Assembly (NCBI GenBank): GCA_963977065.1
Contig: CAXBNF010000009.1
Location: forward strand, 40,691-104,690
Direction: 5' to 3'
DNA: 64,000 nucleotides
Origin: Planktosalinus sp963977065
Lineage (GTDB): Bacteria; Bacteroidota; Bacteroidia; Flavobacteriales; Flavobacteriaceae
This document shows positions 17,881 through 25,624 of the stretch, piece by piece. Under the pieces are notes generated by a model. The model worked only from the letters and a program-made list of their open reading frames with translations, had not been told where the DNA came from and searched no databases. Position 1 is the first letter of the stretch; every line of letters starts with the position of its first letter. The position numbers and the translations under genes are program-made.

Positions 17881-18600
17881 ATGTTAATTATAATATCAAT
17901 ATCTGAAACAAATGCTCAACTAAGTTCTGATTTTAATACCGATATGTGTGGAATAGAGATGTCAAGTGAATCCTACTTAAATGACCCCTTTTTTGGAAAC
18001 AACCAAGCTTTAGTTGATTTATTAATTGAAAACGGCGTTAATATTCCAGAAAATTATTTAAACACATTGGATGAAAGAAGCTTTCATAATGAGCGTGATA
18101 CAGAGCGGTTTTCAAGTGAAAGTACTGTTTATTCTATACCTGTTAAAGCTTGGGTTTACAGGAATGACAATGGGACAGGATTACCTATGGTTCAGGTAAC
18201 TGCAAATGCTCACCCAAGCAACATTAGTGAGTTGTATGTTTCCGTTTATAATTGTAACACCCCTTTTTGGGGCAATAAAATAATCCCGCACGTTTATTCA
18301 GGAGTTGAGTGTAATTTTCATTCCCCTTTACCTAACGAACAAATAGTAGCAGTTGATGAAGATTTAAACTTTGTTCTTTACCCTAACCCAGCAAAAGAAA
18401 AGGTTACCATTATGTCAAATTCAGTGGAAGTATTTACACTTGAAATTGCTGATAAAAACAGAACTATTATTTATAAAAACAATAAAGCTAATAAGTATGA
18501 AGCTACTGTAAATAATGATTCATTTCAAACCGGTATTTATTTTGTAATTATTAAATACGGCATTAAACAACAAATCAAACGTTTAATTATAAAAAAATAA
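17881..18600 (+). CDS. Secreted protein with type IX secretion C-terminal domain (cassette gene 1)
   Basis: About 239 residues. The last 75 residues are a T9SS sorting domain (NFVLYPNPAKEKVTIMS ... GIYFVIIKYG, ending in basic residues). The N-terminal part (about 15-160) has no recognised domain and carries three cysteines (DMCGIEM, YNCNTPF, VECNFHS). The ATG at 17881 (or TTG 17878) leaves a weak leader without basic residues. In-frame sequence just upstream (KSLHFI) would make a proper signal peptide but has no start codon, and an ATG at 17828 is out of frame. A frameshift in the leader is possible. It lies in the cassette between the two copies of the DUF4301 3' end. Confidence 0.75.
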   Translation: MLIIISISETNAQLSSDFNTDMCGIEMSSESYLNDPFFGNNQALVDLLIENGVNIPENYLNTLDERSFHNERDTERFSSESTVYSIPVKAWVYRNDNGTGLPMVQVTANAHPSNISELYVSVYNCNTPFWGNKIIPHVYSGVECNFHSPLPNEQIVAVDEDLNFVLYPNPAKEKVTIMSNSVEVFTLEIADKNRTIIYKNNKANKYEATVNNDSFQTGIYFVIIKYGIKQQIKRLIIKK

Positions 18601-18604
18601 TGTA

Positions 18605-19138
18605 ATGAAAAAAATAATTTTGATTTATTTATTTTTAGCAACATTATCATCATGTACAAAAAACGATGATAATAACCAAGGATACCCTGCAGTTTTCCCT
18701 ACATACTTAATTCTTGAAAAAAATGATGGAAGCGAATATGAGTTCGGTGATATTTTGGTTCAGAAAATTACATTTGACCATCTTGGCGATACAGTAGGGG
18801 TTTTTAGTTGGGAACCTGTTAGAAAGAATTCTCAAAACATTGACAATATGCCTTTTGATAATTTTTTTATAATAGACAGACCCTTCCCAGATGATAATCC
18901 ATATTCTCAAATTGATGGTAGCCCTTTTATTATAAAGGAAATAAATAGAATTAAATACGCAGGAATTGAAGAGATTGATGAGTTAACCATTATAGATTAT
19001 GGCTCACTAAATCAAAACAATGGGGAAATTGACCAATGGACTGTTGAATTTTACTTTAATAATGAACGTATAGATCCTTTATTGATTGTACCATTATTTG
19101 AACCTTATTATTCTGGACTATTTATATTTGAAAATTAA
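18605..19138 (+). CDS. Hypothetical lipoprotein (cassette gene 2)
   Basis: 177 residues with a clear lipoprotein signal (MKKIILIYLFLATLSSC, then an acidic/Asn-rich KNDDNN spacer). The mature part is beta-rich and acidic and I do not recognise the family. It starts 4 bases after the T9SS-exported protein, so the two are an operon and were probably gained together. The sequence is more AT-rich than the flanking housekeeping genes. Function unknown; a paired role with the secreted protein is inference from position only. Confidence 0.75.
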   Translation: MKKIILIYLFLATLSSCTKNDDNNQGYPAVFPTYLILEKNDGSEYEFGDILVQKITFDHLGDTVGVFSWEPVRKNSQNIDNMPFDNFFIIDRPFPDDNPYSQIDGSPFIIKEINRIKYAGIEEIDELTIIDYGSLNQNNGEIDQWTVEFYFNNERIDPLLIVPLFEPYYSGLFIFEN

Positions 19139-19198
19139 AACGGAAATCTTAAACTAGATAATAAAAAATTGGTCAATTTCTTTTTTACTTAATATATT

Positions 19199-19387
19199 AA
19201 TCCCAACTCGGGTTTCATTTCGCAAAAAAGTTATCAGGGAAAAACTATCAAAGCACTGGAACTCCCCGGTTTGTGGAACGGAAGTATGGCGCATTGGAAC
19301 ACACTTTTTGTGGAAGTACCATTAAGCACCTTCAATCCTGTAAAAACGGTGAATGATTTGTTAAAGGATAGTCATCAAGTAATCTAA
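19199..19387 (+). pseudogene. Detached 3' end of the DUF4301 gene (direct repeat, copy B)
   Basis: 189 bases matching 17538-17726, still in frame to its stop (ending DSHQVI). The TAA overlaps the arfB ATG by one base (TAATG), which looks like the ancestral junction. Without a start or the first 446 codons it cannot make the protein. It marks the right border of the inserted cassette. Confidence 0.9.
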
Positions 19388-19791
19388 TGAATTCAGCAAC
19401 CCTCCTCAACGAACTCACCTTTAAAGCCACGCGCAGCAGCGGTGCCGGTGGGCAGCACGTTAATAAAGTCGCCTCACGCATTGAGTTGAGCTTTGACTTG
19501 CTAAATTCCCAAGGACTTTCAGAAGATGAGAAAGCAAGGCTTCAGGAGAAACTGGCTTCCCGTTTAACCAAAGATGGCATTCTCCTTTTAAGCTGTAGCG
19601 AAAGCCGCAGCCAGCATAGAAATAAATCCATAGTGATTGAACGCTTTTTAAGCCTAATTAAAGAAAATCTCAAAGTCCAGAAACCCAGAAAGAAATCCAA
19701 ACCCTCAAAAGGAGCCATTGAAAAACGCCTAAAATCAAAGAAAGAAAAGGCTCTTAAAAAAGCCAATAGAAAACCCCCGAAAATTGATTAA
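19387..19791 (+). CDS. arfB: Alternative ribosome-rescue factor / peptidyl-tRNA hydrolase ArfB
   Basis: 134 residues. The GGQ loop (SSGAGGQHVNKVASRIEL) sits in a release-factor-like catalytic domain, and the tail is very basic (RKKSKPSKGAIEKRLKSKK...), which inserts into the mRNA channel of stalled ribosomes. Length matches ArfB/YaeJ rather than full release factors. It probably used to be translationally coupled to the DUF4301 gene; the cassette now separates them. Confidence 0.95.
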   Translation: MNSATLLNELTFKATRSSGAGGQHVNKVASRIELSFDLLNSQGLSEDEKARLQEKLASRLTKDGILLLSCSESRSQHRNKSIVIERFLSLIKENLKVQKPRKKSKPSKGAIEKRLKSKKEKALKKANRKPPKID

Positions 19792-19798
19792 TAACTAG

Positions 19799-19806
19799 TA
19801 ACTTTG
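19799..19806 (+). promoter_or_regulatory. -7 box upstream of the TPP riboswitch
   Basis: TAACTTTG matches TAnnTTTG. The expected start of transcription lies right at the 5' edge of the riboswitch. Confidence 0.55.
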
Positions 19807-19811
19807 TACCA

Positions 19812-19965
19812 TCTCAAAGGGGTGCTGGAGGAAGTGGTGAGTTATTAGTGGTGAGAAGTGAGTTGAAACAACTTTTAACCATTAACTAATAACAAACTAC
19901 TAAATCGGCTGAGATTATACCCAATGAACCTGGGCGGGTAATGCTGCCAAGGGACAGAAGCAAAA
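19812..19965 (+). promoter_or_regulatory. TPP riboswitch (THI box)
   Basis: Conserved aptamer blocks are visible in order: GGGGTGC (19819-19825), CTGAGA (19909-19914), ACCCAATGAACCTG, and GGGTAATGCTGCCAAGGGA (ending near 19954). The arm between the first two blocks is unusually long (about 80 bases) and forms its own stem (GTTATTAGT with ACTAATAAC). A GAAGC/GCTTC hairpin follows at 19957-19971. It binds thiamine pyrophosphate and here precedes an intrinsic terminator and a TonB receptor gene. Confidence 0.93.
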
Positions 19966-19982
19966 TGCTTCAACTGTGTATG

Positions 19983-20028
19983 GACCCCCTTTATAATTCG
20001 GCTCGAGCGTCTTATTAAGGGTTTTTTT
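19983..20028 (+). terminator. Riboswitch expression-platform terminator
   Basis: An imperfect stem (ACCCCCTTTATAA with TTATTAAGGGTTT) runs into seven T residues. Placed between aptamer and gene, it fits transcriptional OFF control by TPP. Confidence 0.8.
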
Positions 20029-20096
20029 ATACAGTTTTTAATCAATTTTAAACCAAAGAATAATTGCCCCTTTTATTCGTAATAACTTTTTTACGA

Positions 20097-22343
20097 ATGA
20101 AAACTTTATTCAACTCAAGCCTGCGTAAGCAGGCACCTCGTCAATCAATTTTCTATTTTCAAACCAGCAAATCTTTAGTATTTGTTTGTTTAACTCTTTT
20201 AACTGTTAGCTCGCTTCTTGCGCAACATGAAAACGACACCCTTAACAAACCCGAACTACTGGACGAGGTATTGGTCAGGTCCGTTAGGGTGGATGCAGAT
20301 TCGCCTATTACCCACTCCAATCTTGACAAAGAAGAATTGGAGAAACGCAACTTAGGGCAGGACATCCCCATCTTATTAAATTATTTGCCTTCAGTTGTGA
20401 GTACCAGCGATGCAGGTGCCGGTGTGGGTTATACTTACATTCGTGTGCGTGGTAGTGACGCTTCGCGCGTAAATGTGACCCTTAACGGAATTCCTTTTAA
20501 TGATTCTGAAAGTCAAGGATCCTTTTGGGTGAATTTACCTGATTTTGCTTCCTCCATTGAAAACCTGCAATTGCAGCGTGGTGTAGGCACTTCTACAAAT
20601 GGCTCAGGCGCTTTTGGAGCGAGTTTAAACTTATTGACAGATGCTATTTCTGAGGAGGCTTACGCCGAAATCTCAAACAGCTACGGTAGCTTTAACACCC
20701 GCAGGCACAACCTGAAATTCAGCACCGGACTTCTAAATGAAAAAATAGAGTTCGCCGGAAGGCTCTCTGCCATTGCCTCAGACGGGTATATTGACAGAGC
20801 ATCATCTGACCTAAAATCCTATTTCCTGCAGGGTTCTTATGTGGATGATAACACACTAATTAAAGCCATTTCCTTTGGTGGACATGAGGTGACTTATCAA
20901 AGCTGGTTTGGTATCGATGCTGAAACTTTGGAAGAAGACAGAACATTTAATCCTGCCGGGATGTATTTTGATGACAACGGAAATATGAAATTCTATGACA
21001 ACGAGGTGGATGACTACAAGCAAGACCATTACCAACTCCACTGGAACCAACGCTGGAACAACTTCTGGTCAACGACATTAGGATTGAATTATACCTATGG
21101 CAGAGGCTTTTTTGAGCAATACCGTGAAGACGACCCTTTTGATTTTTATGGGCTTGAACCCATCGTCGTGGAAGGCGACACCATAAGCAATATGAACCTC
21201 ATTCGCCGACGCTGGCTGGACAATGACTATTATGTAATCAATGCCAATGCCACTTACAAAAAAGACAATCTCGAGCTAACTTCAGGTTTGTTTTACAGTT
21301 TATATGAAGGCGACCACTTTGGTGAAATCATTTGGGCACAGTATGCTGCAGGCACTGAGATTAGAGACAACTACTACTTTAGTGATGCAACCAAACGTGA
21401 GTTTACCGTATTTTCAAAAGCCACCTATAAAATAAATGATAAATGGCAGGCATATGGTGATTTGCAGGGAAGGTTTATCAAATACAAAACAGACGGGATT
21501 ACCTCAGATATTGCATCGATTGATGTGGACGAAAGCTACAGTTTCTTCAACCCAAAAGCGGGATTGAGCTATCAACTCAGCACAGCAAACCAGTTTTATC
21601 TGTCTTACGGAAAGGCACACCGCGAACCCACAAGAAACGACTTTGAAGAAGGCATCAACACGCCTGAAATACTGGATGATTTTGAGTTGGGCTGGCGTTT
21701 CGCTTCTGAAAGGGTGAATGTAAACACCAACCTGTTTTATATGGACTACAAAGACCAACTAGTGCTATCTGGTGAGTTGAACGATGTAGGTGCACCATTG
21801 CGTACCACCAGTGGTGAAAGTTACCGCATGGGAATTGAAATAGAAGCAGACATACGCTTGAACAATCAATTGCGCTGGATGCCCAATGTGGCCTTCAGCC
21901 AAAACAAAAACCGCAATTTTGTGGCCTCCATTGATGGTGAACTGGTCAATCTGGGAACCACTAATATTTCGTTTTCACCCAATGTGGTAGCTAATAGTAT
22001 GTTGATTTACCAACCGTTTGCAGGGTTTCAAGTAGGCTGGTTGTCCAAGTTTGTAGGCGAACAGTATATGGGGAATATTGACAGTGAGACTTCCAAACTG
22101 GACAGCTTTTTTATCAACGACCTCAACATCGTGTATGAAATTAAAGACATTCCGGTCTTCTCATCTATATTGCTCAACGGAATGGTCAACAATATTTTTG
22201 ATGTAAAGTATGTGTCAAACGGGTATTTTTTCACCTTTGACGACGACTTTTCAGAGCCGGGAACCATAACAACAGTTGAAGGGGCAGGCTATTACCCACA
22301 GGCGGGTATTCACTTTTTGGCGGGGGTGACTTTGAAGTTTTAA
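20097..22343 (+). CDS. TonB-dependent receptor, TPP-riboswitch controlled (thiamine uptake)
   Basis: About 748 residues. A signal peptide region (to SSLLAQ) is followed by a plug domain (GQDIPILLNYLPSVVSTSD, YTYIRVRGSD, NVTLNGIPFND) and a TonB barrel ending in a C-terminal aromatic (GVTLKF). No carboxypeptidase-regulatory domain. I use the ATG at 20097; the upstream in-frame codon at 20064 is TTG. The leader contains a short insertion derived from a GCCTGC/GCAGGC palindrome. The TPP riboswitch directly upstream makes thiamine or a precursor the likely substrate. Confidence 0.93.
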   Translation: MKTLFNSSLRKQAPRQSIFYFQTSKSLVFVCLTLLTVSSLLAQHENDTLNKPELLDEVLVRSVRVDADSPITHSNLDKEELEKRNLGQDIPILLNYLPSVVSTSDAGAGVGYTYIRVRGSDASRVNVTLNGIPFNDSESQGSFWVNLPDFASSIENLQLQRGVGTSTNGSGAFGASLNLLTDAISEEAYAEISNSYGSFNTRRHNLKFSTGLLNEKIEFAGRLSAIASDGYIDRASSDLKSYFLQGSYVDDNTLIKAISFGGHEVTYQSWFGIDAETLEEDRTFNPAGMYFDDNGNMKFYDNEVDDYKQDHYQLHWNQRWNNFWSTTLGLNYTYGRGFFEQYREDDPFDFYGLEPIVVEGDTISNMNLIRRRWLDNDYYVINANATYKKDNLELTSGLFYSLYEGDHFGEIIWAQYAAGTEIRDNYYFSDATKREFTVFSKATYKINDKWQAYGDLQGRFIKYKTDGITSDIASIDVDESYSFFNPKAGLSYQLSTANQFYLSYGKAHREPTRNDFEEGINTPEILDDFELGWRFASERVNVNTNLFYMDYKDQLVLSGELNDVGAPLRTTSGESYRMGIEIEADIRLNNQLRWMPNVAFSQNKNRNFVASIDGELVNLGTTNISFSPNVVANSMLIYQPFAGFQVGWLSKFVGEQYMGNIDSETSKLDSFFINDLNIVYEIKDIPVFSSILLNGMVNNIFDVKYVSNGYFFTFDDDFSEPGTITTVEGAGYYPQAGIHFLAGVTLKF

Positions 22344-22350
22344 ATAGAAT

Positions 22351-22387
22351 AAATTTCCCCTTCAAGAATGCATGAGGGGGAAATTTT
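22351..22387. terminator. Bidirectional terminator
   Basis: Stem AAATTTCCCC / GGGGAAATTT between the convergent TonB receptor and lipoprotein genes, with A/T tracts on both sides. Confidence 0.8.
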
Positions 22388-22401
22388 GATAATTAGTCTT
22401 T

Positions 22402-22833
22402 CTAATTAGTAATAGTAACTACACTACCACTTCTCATAGCTCTGTAGCGTTGCATGGGGTACAAATCGGGTTGGGTTGCGTGTTGTCCGGTAATGATATT
22501 GTATTTATTCTCATCTTCAGGACAAGGGCAGGTGGCCTCAATTCCTTCAATAGTCATTCGGGAACAATCGTTTGGGGCGTGGTTGGGGTCCGTTAAGTCA
22601 AGTGCGACATACTGGTTGTTGTCAATATTATAGATAACAATGCCTTTGATGCCCTGTGCATTAATGATAATACTGTTTCCGGGAAAATTAAGCGGGTTGT
22701 ACTGCGGCAAGCTTAAATCCAATTGCAAATTTACCAGCGGGTCAATCAAAAAAGGATTGTTTTGATTCACATTATCGTCTGATTTGCAAGACAATAAAAT
22801 CAAAAATAAAGCAAGAGTAACAAAAATTTTCAT
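22402..22833 (-). CDS. Small lipoprotein, Rieske-like fold without canonical cluster ligands
   Basis: 143 residues, lipobox LLSC. The mature protein has a conserved flavobacterial pattern: NIDNNQYVALDLTDPNHAPNDC, then IEATCPCPED and a C-terminal LYPMQRYRA. The layout recalls Rieske ferredoxin domains (small beta sandwich, Cys in two loops), but the usual CxH pairs are not present, so an iron-sulfur cluster is doubtful. No function known. Confidence 0.7.
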   Translation of the reverse strand: MKIFVTLALFLILLSCKSDDNVNQNNPFLIDPLVNLQLDLSLPQYNPLNFPGNSIIINAQGIKGIVIYNIDNNQYVALDLTDPNHAPNDCSRMTIEGIEATCPCPEDENKYNIITGQHATQPDLYPMQRYRAMRSGSVVTITN

Positions 22834-22888
22834 AAGAATAAATTAGGTTGACAATTTACAATAAAATCAAGGACAATTAAATTTTTAG

Positions 22889-22896
22889 TATATTTG
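22889..22896 (+). promoter_or_regulatory. -7 box of greA
   Basis: TATATTTG matches TAnnTTTG. The expected start of transcription coincides with the first leader hairpin. Confidence 0.6.
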
Positions 22897-22901
22897 CATC
22901 T

Positions 22902-22964
22902 AAATCCCGTCGCGAATGGGATTTTTTAGTTCCCGCGGTTGAACATAAGTTCAGGTTGGCGGGA
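22902..22964 (+). promoter_or_regulatory. Structured greA leader
   Basis: Two hairpins in the 5' leader. The first (AAATCCC / GGGATTT, 22902-22924) is followed by a T-run and looks like a terminator. The second has an outer stem TCCCGC/GCGGGA (22931-22936 with 22959-22964) and an inner stem TGAAC/GTTCA. Attenuation of greA is possible but unproven. Confidence 0.5.
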
Positions 22965-22993
22965 TTCTTTATATTTTATAAAACGATGAAGTT

Positions 22994-23470
22994 ATGACTA
23001 AAGTATCTTATTACACAGCAGAAGGATTAAAAAAATTGAGGGATGAGCTGGATTTTTTAAGAGATGTAGAACGGCCCAGAGCCTCACAGGCAATTGCCGA
23101 TGCACGCGATAAAGGTGACTTGTCAGAAAACGCAGAATATGATGCTGCTAAAGAAGCACAAGGCATGCTGGAGTTGCGCATTTCTAAAATGGAAGAAATA
23201 GTTGCTAATGCACGATTGATTGACGAGTCACAACTGGACACTTCAAAAGTACTGGTGCACTCCACTGTTAAGATAAAAAACACAGCAAACAACGCCCAAA
23301 TGACCTACAAGCTAGTAGCTCAAAGCGAAGCAGACCTCAAAGCAGGAAAAATATCTGTAGATTCTCCAATTGGCAAAGGATTACTCGGCAAAAAAGTGGG
23401 CGATACTGCAGAAATTCAAGTGCCAAACGGAACTGTAAAGTTTGAAATTCTTGAAATTTCTAGGGATTAA
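22994..23470 (+). CDS. greA: Transcription elongation factor GreA
   Basis: 158 residues, standard GreA length. The N-terminal coiled coil carries the tip segment RDKGDLSENAEYDAAKEAQG with the acidic catalytic residues, and the C-terminal FKBP-like domain ends TVKFEILEIS. GreA reaches into the secondary channel of RNA polymerase and triggers cleavage of backtracked transcripts. It has its own promoter, a structured leader and a terminator. Confidence 0.97.
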   Translation: MTKVSYYTAEGLKKLRDELDFLRDVERPRASQAIADARDKGDLSENAEYDAAKEAQGMLELRISKMEEIVANARLIDESQLDTSKVLVHSTVKIKNTANNAQMTYKLVAQSEADLKAGKISVDSPIGKGLLGKKVGDTAEIQVPNGTVKFEILEISRD

Positions 23471-23491
23471 TTTTTCATTTCAAAAGTATTC

Positions 23492-23522
23492 AAAAACCCT
23501 CAACCTGTCTGGGGGTTTTTTA
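23492..23522 (+). terminator. Intrinsic terminator after greA
   Basis: Stem AAAAACCCTC / GGGGGTTTTT (one wobble), 9-base loop, T-run. Confidence 0.85.
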
Positions 23523-23568
23523 TGAAGTGATTTAAATTTTAAGTATCTTTAGCTTATAAATTCTTTGT

Positions 23569-23958
23569 ATGCCAACAATCTTCACAAAAATCATCAACGG
23601 CGAAATTCCCTGCCACAAAGTCACTGAGGACAAGCACTTCATCGCCTTTCTGGATATCAATCCCAACGTAAAAGGACATACCTTGTGTGTCCCAAAAGTA
23701 GAGGTCGATAAGGTTTTTGACCTGGACGAAACCACTTATATAAACTTGATGCAATTCTCCAGAAAAGTCGCTAAAGCACTTGAAAAAACTGTTCCCTGCA
23801 AACGGGTTGGAGTTGCCATTATTGGTCTTGAAGTACCTCACGTGCATGTGCACCTCATCCCGTTAAACCAGATGAGTGATATGGATTTTAGTAAAAAAGT
23901 ATTGTTTTCAACAGAAGAACTTCAAACACTTGCAAAACAAATCAATGCCGCTTTGTAA
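23569..23958 (+). CDS. HIT family nucleotide hydrolase/transferase
   Basis: 129 residues. The histidine triad HVHVHLIP is present near residue 90, with the N-terminal strand CIF-like region replaced by IFTKIINGEIPCHKV. Members hydrolyse nucleoside phosphoramidates or dinucleoside polyphosphates; the exact substrate is unknown. The stop overlaps the next start by one base (TAATG), so the thioesterase gene is coupled. Confidence 0.93.
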   Translation: MPTIFTKIINGEIPCHKVTEDKHFIAFLDINPNVKGHTLCVPKVEVDKVFDLDETTYINLMQFSRKVAKALEKTVPCKRVGVAIIGLEVPHVHVHLIPLNQMSDMDFSKKVLFSTEELQTLAKQINAAL

Positions 23959-24389
23959 TGAATGAAAAGGATTTTCCTCTGGAAATTGAATTGCGAATAG
24001 TCTGGAGTGACCTGGATGTCTATGAACACGTGAACAATGTCAACATCATTAGGTATTTACAATCGGCGCGGGTGAATATCTGGGAGCTTTCGGGGCTTTA
24101 CAAAAGTTACAAGGAAACAAACCAGGGCCCTATGCTAGTTTCTTCAAAAGTGGATTTTAAAAAATCTCTGTTTTATCCGGGGACGATTACTATTAAATCG
24201 CGCGTGGGTTCTATTAAAAGCAGCAGCTTTAGCTTGGAACACATTATTTTAAACGCTCAAGGCGAAATCTGTATAGAGGCTAAGGACGTTGCTGTATGTT
24301 TTGATTTTACTACCGAAAAAACCTATCAAATTCCAGATAAGCTTAGAACTATTTTTAAATCTTATTCCTCCAATCGCAAAGAAATTTGA
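23958..24389 (+). CDS. Acyl-CoA thioesterase (hotdog, 4HBT/YbgC type)
   Basis: 143 residues. The N-terminal WSDLDVYEHVNNVNIIRYL carries the catalytic Asp and the HVNN element of the 4-hydroxybenzoyl-CoA thioesterase-like hotdog family. Cytoplasmic. It is coupled to the HIT gene, and its 3' end overlaps the convergent histidine kinase gene by 28 bases. Confidence 0.88.
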   Translation: MNEKDFPLEIELRIVWSDLDVYEHVNNVNIIRYLQSARVNIWELSGLYKSYKETNQGPMLVSSKVDFKKSLFYPGTITIKSRVGSIKSSSFSLEHIILNAQGEICIEAKDVAVCFDFTTEKTYQIPDKLRTIFKSYSSNRKEI

Positions 24390-25513
24390 AAGGTTGTACC
24401 CACTCCCTTCTCTGATTGTTTTACTTTTATTTTCCCACTGTGATAATCTTCAATAATTCTTTTTGTAAGCGAAAGCCCCAGTCCCCATCCCCTTTTTTTG
24501 GTTGTGTAACCGGGTTTGAATATGGTTTTGAAGTCTTTCTTGGGGATTCCTTTACCGGTATCAGCAATAAATATGTATACTGATTTTGTGTTCTTTTGAA
24601 TGGAGATTGTAACTTTTCCCTTTCCCTTCATTGCATCAATGGCATTTTTAACCAAATTTTCTATCGCCCAACTGTACAACTGCTTATTCAATTTCACATA
24701 AATAGGATTATCTGGAATTTCCAGTTCAAATTCTATGAGTTTTGAGCTACGTGCTTTCAAATAATCAAAGGATTTTATGGTTTCTGAAACCACATCTTTT
24801 TTGTTTAAAACCGGCAGGGAACCCACTTTTGAAAAACGGTCTGTGATGGTTTGAAGCCTGAAAATATCCTTTTCCATCTCGCTGATATATTCAGGGTTGA
24901 TATGTTCAGATTTTAATATTTCGGTCCAACCGATTAAGGATGAAAGAGGCGTCCCAATTTGATGTGCGGTTTCTTTTGCCATACCCGCCCACAATCTGTT
25001 TTGTTCAGCAGCTTTTCGGGTTCTGAAAAAGAAATAAACCACGCCCACAAAGAGTAAAATCATTATGATAATAGCAGCGGGATAATATTTAAGTTTGTTG
25101 ATTATAGTTGAGTTTCCATAATAAATAGTCGCATAAATTTCATCTCCATAGGTTACATCAATGGGCTCATATTGCGTTTTAAAAAGCTCTATAAGAGCTT
25201 CAATTTTGTTTTCATTTTCAACCTGATCTTCAGCTATGTTGATAACATCATAATCATTTGACTCATAATTATGCATAATAACAGGCGTATTGTTATTGCT
25301 CTTTATAATTTCGAAAGCAAGATCTGCAACACTTGCTTCCAAATCATCATCACCCAGTATTTCTGCATAAGCTGCGCTTAGTACTTCCATTTTTATACGC
25401 TCGTTTTCTTTAAGTTCATTAAAGAAAATGTAAGTGTTCCATAAAATTATACTAACTGAAATAAGAGAGAGAATAACAAAAACAACCCTGAAATAATTTT
25501 TTTCACTTTGCAT
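24362..25513 (-). CDS. Membrane sensor histidine kinase (orphan)
   Basis: About 383 residues. Two membrane segments (about 9-27 and 145-163) enclose a small periplasmic sensor domain. Then come an H-box with the phospho-accepting His (AHQIGTPLSSLIGW), an N-box (ENLVKNAIDAM), G1 (DTGKGIP) and G2 (GWGLGLSL). All ATP-binding boxes are intact. The in-frame codon at 25519 is GTG; I use the ATG at 25513. No response regulator gene is adjacent, so the partner is unknown. Confidence 0.92.
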   Translation of the reverse strand: MQSEKNYFRVVFVILSLISVSIILWNTYIFFNELKENERIKMEVLSAAYAEILGDDDLEASVADLAFEIIKSNNNTPVIMHNYESNDYDVINIAEDQVENENKIEALIELFKTQYEPIDVTYGDEIYATIYYGNSTIINKLKYYPAAIIIMILLFVGVVYFFFRTRKAAEQNRLWAGMAKETAHQIGTPLSSLIGWTEILKSEHINPEYISEMEKDIFRLQTITDRFSKVGSLPVLNKKDVVSETIKSFDYLKARSSKLIEFELEIPDNPIYVKLNKQLYSWAIENLVKNAIDAMKGKGKVTISIQKNTKSVYIFIADTGKGIPKKDFKTIFKPGYTTKKRGWGLGLSLTKRIIEDYHSGKIKVKQSEKGVGTTFQISLRLEE

Positions 25514-25611
25514 AAACACAAGAATTAACTGCTAAATATAACAGAATTCTATCTAAGAAATTGTGTTCATAAAATATAGACACAATCTCTTTAGGTTTTT
25601 CACACTTTCGT

Positions 25612-25619
25612 TACCTTTG
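25612..25619 (+). promoter_or_regulatory. -7 box of the flavin reductase operon
   Basis: TACCTTTG matches TAnnTTTG and lies only 5 bases before the ATG, so the transcript would have a very short or absent leader. Confidence 0.5.
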
Positions 25620-25624
25620 CTTTT

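Noticed and set aside
17762..19200. Insertion sequence or integron cassette
   Set aside because: No transposase or integrase, no terminal inverted repeats and no attC-like structure; the borders are the duplicated gene end instead.
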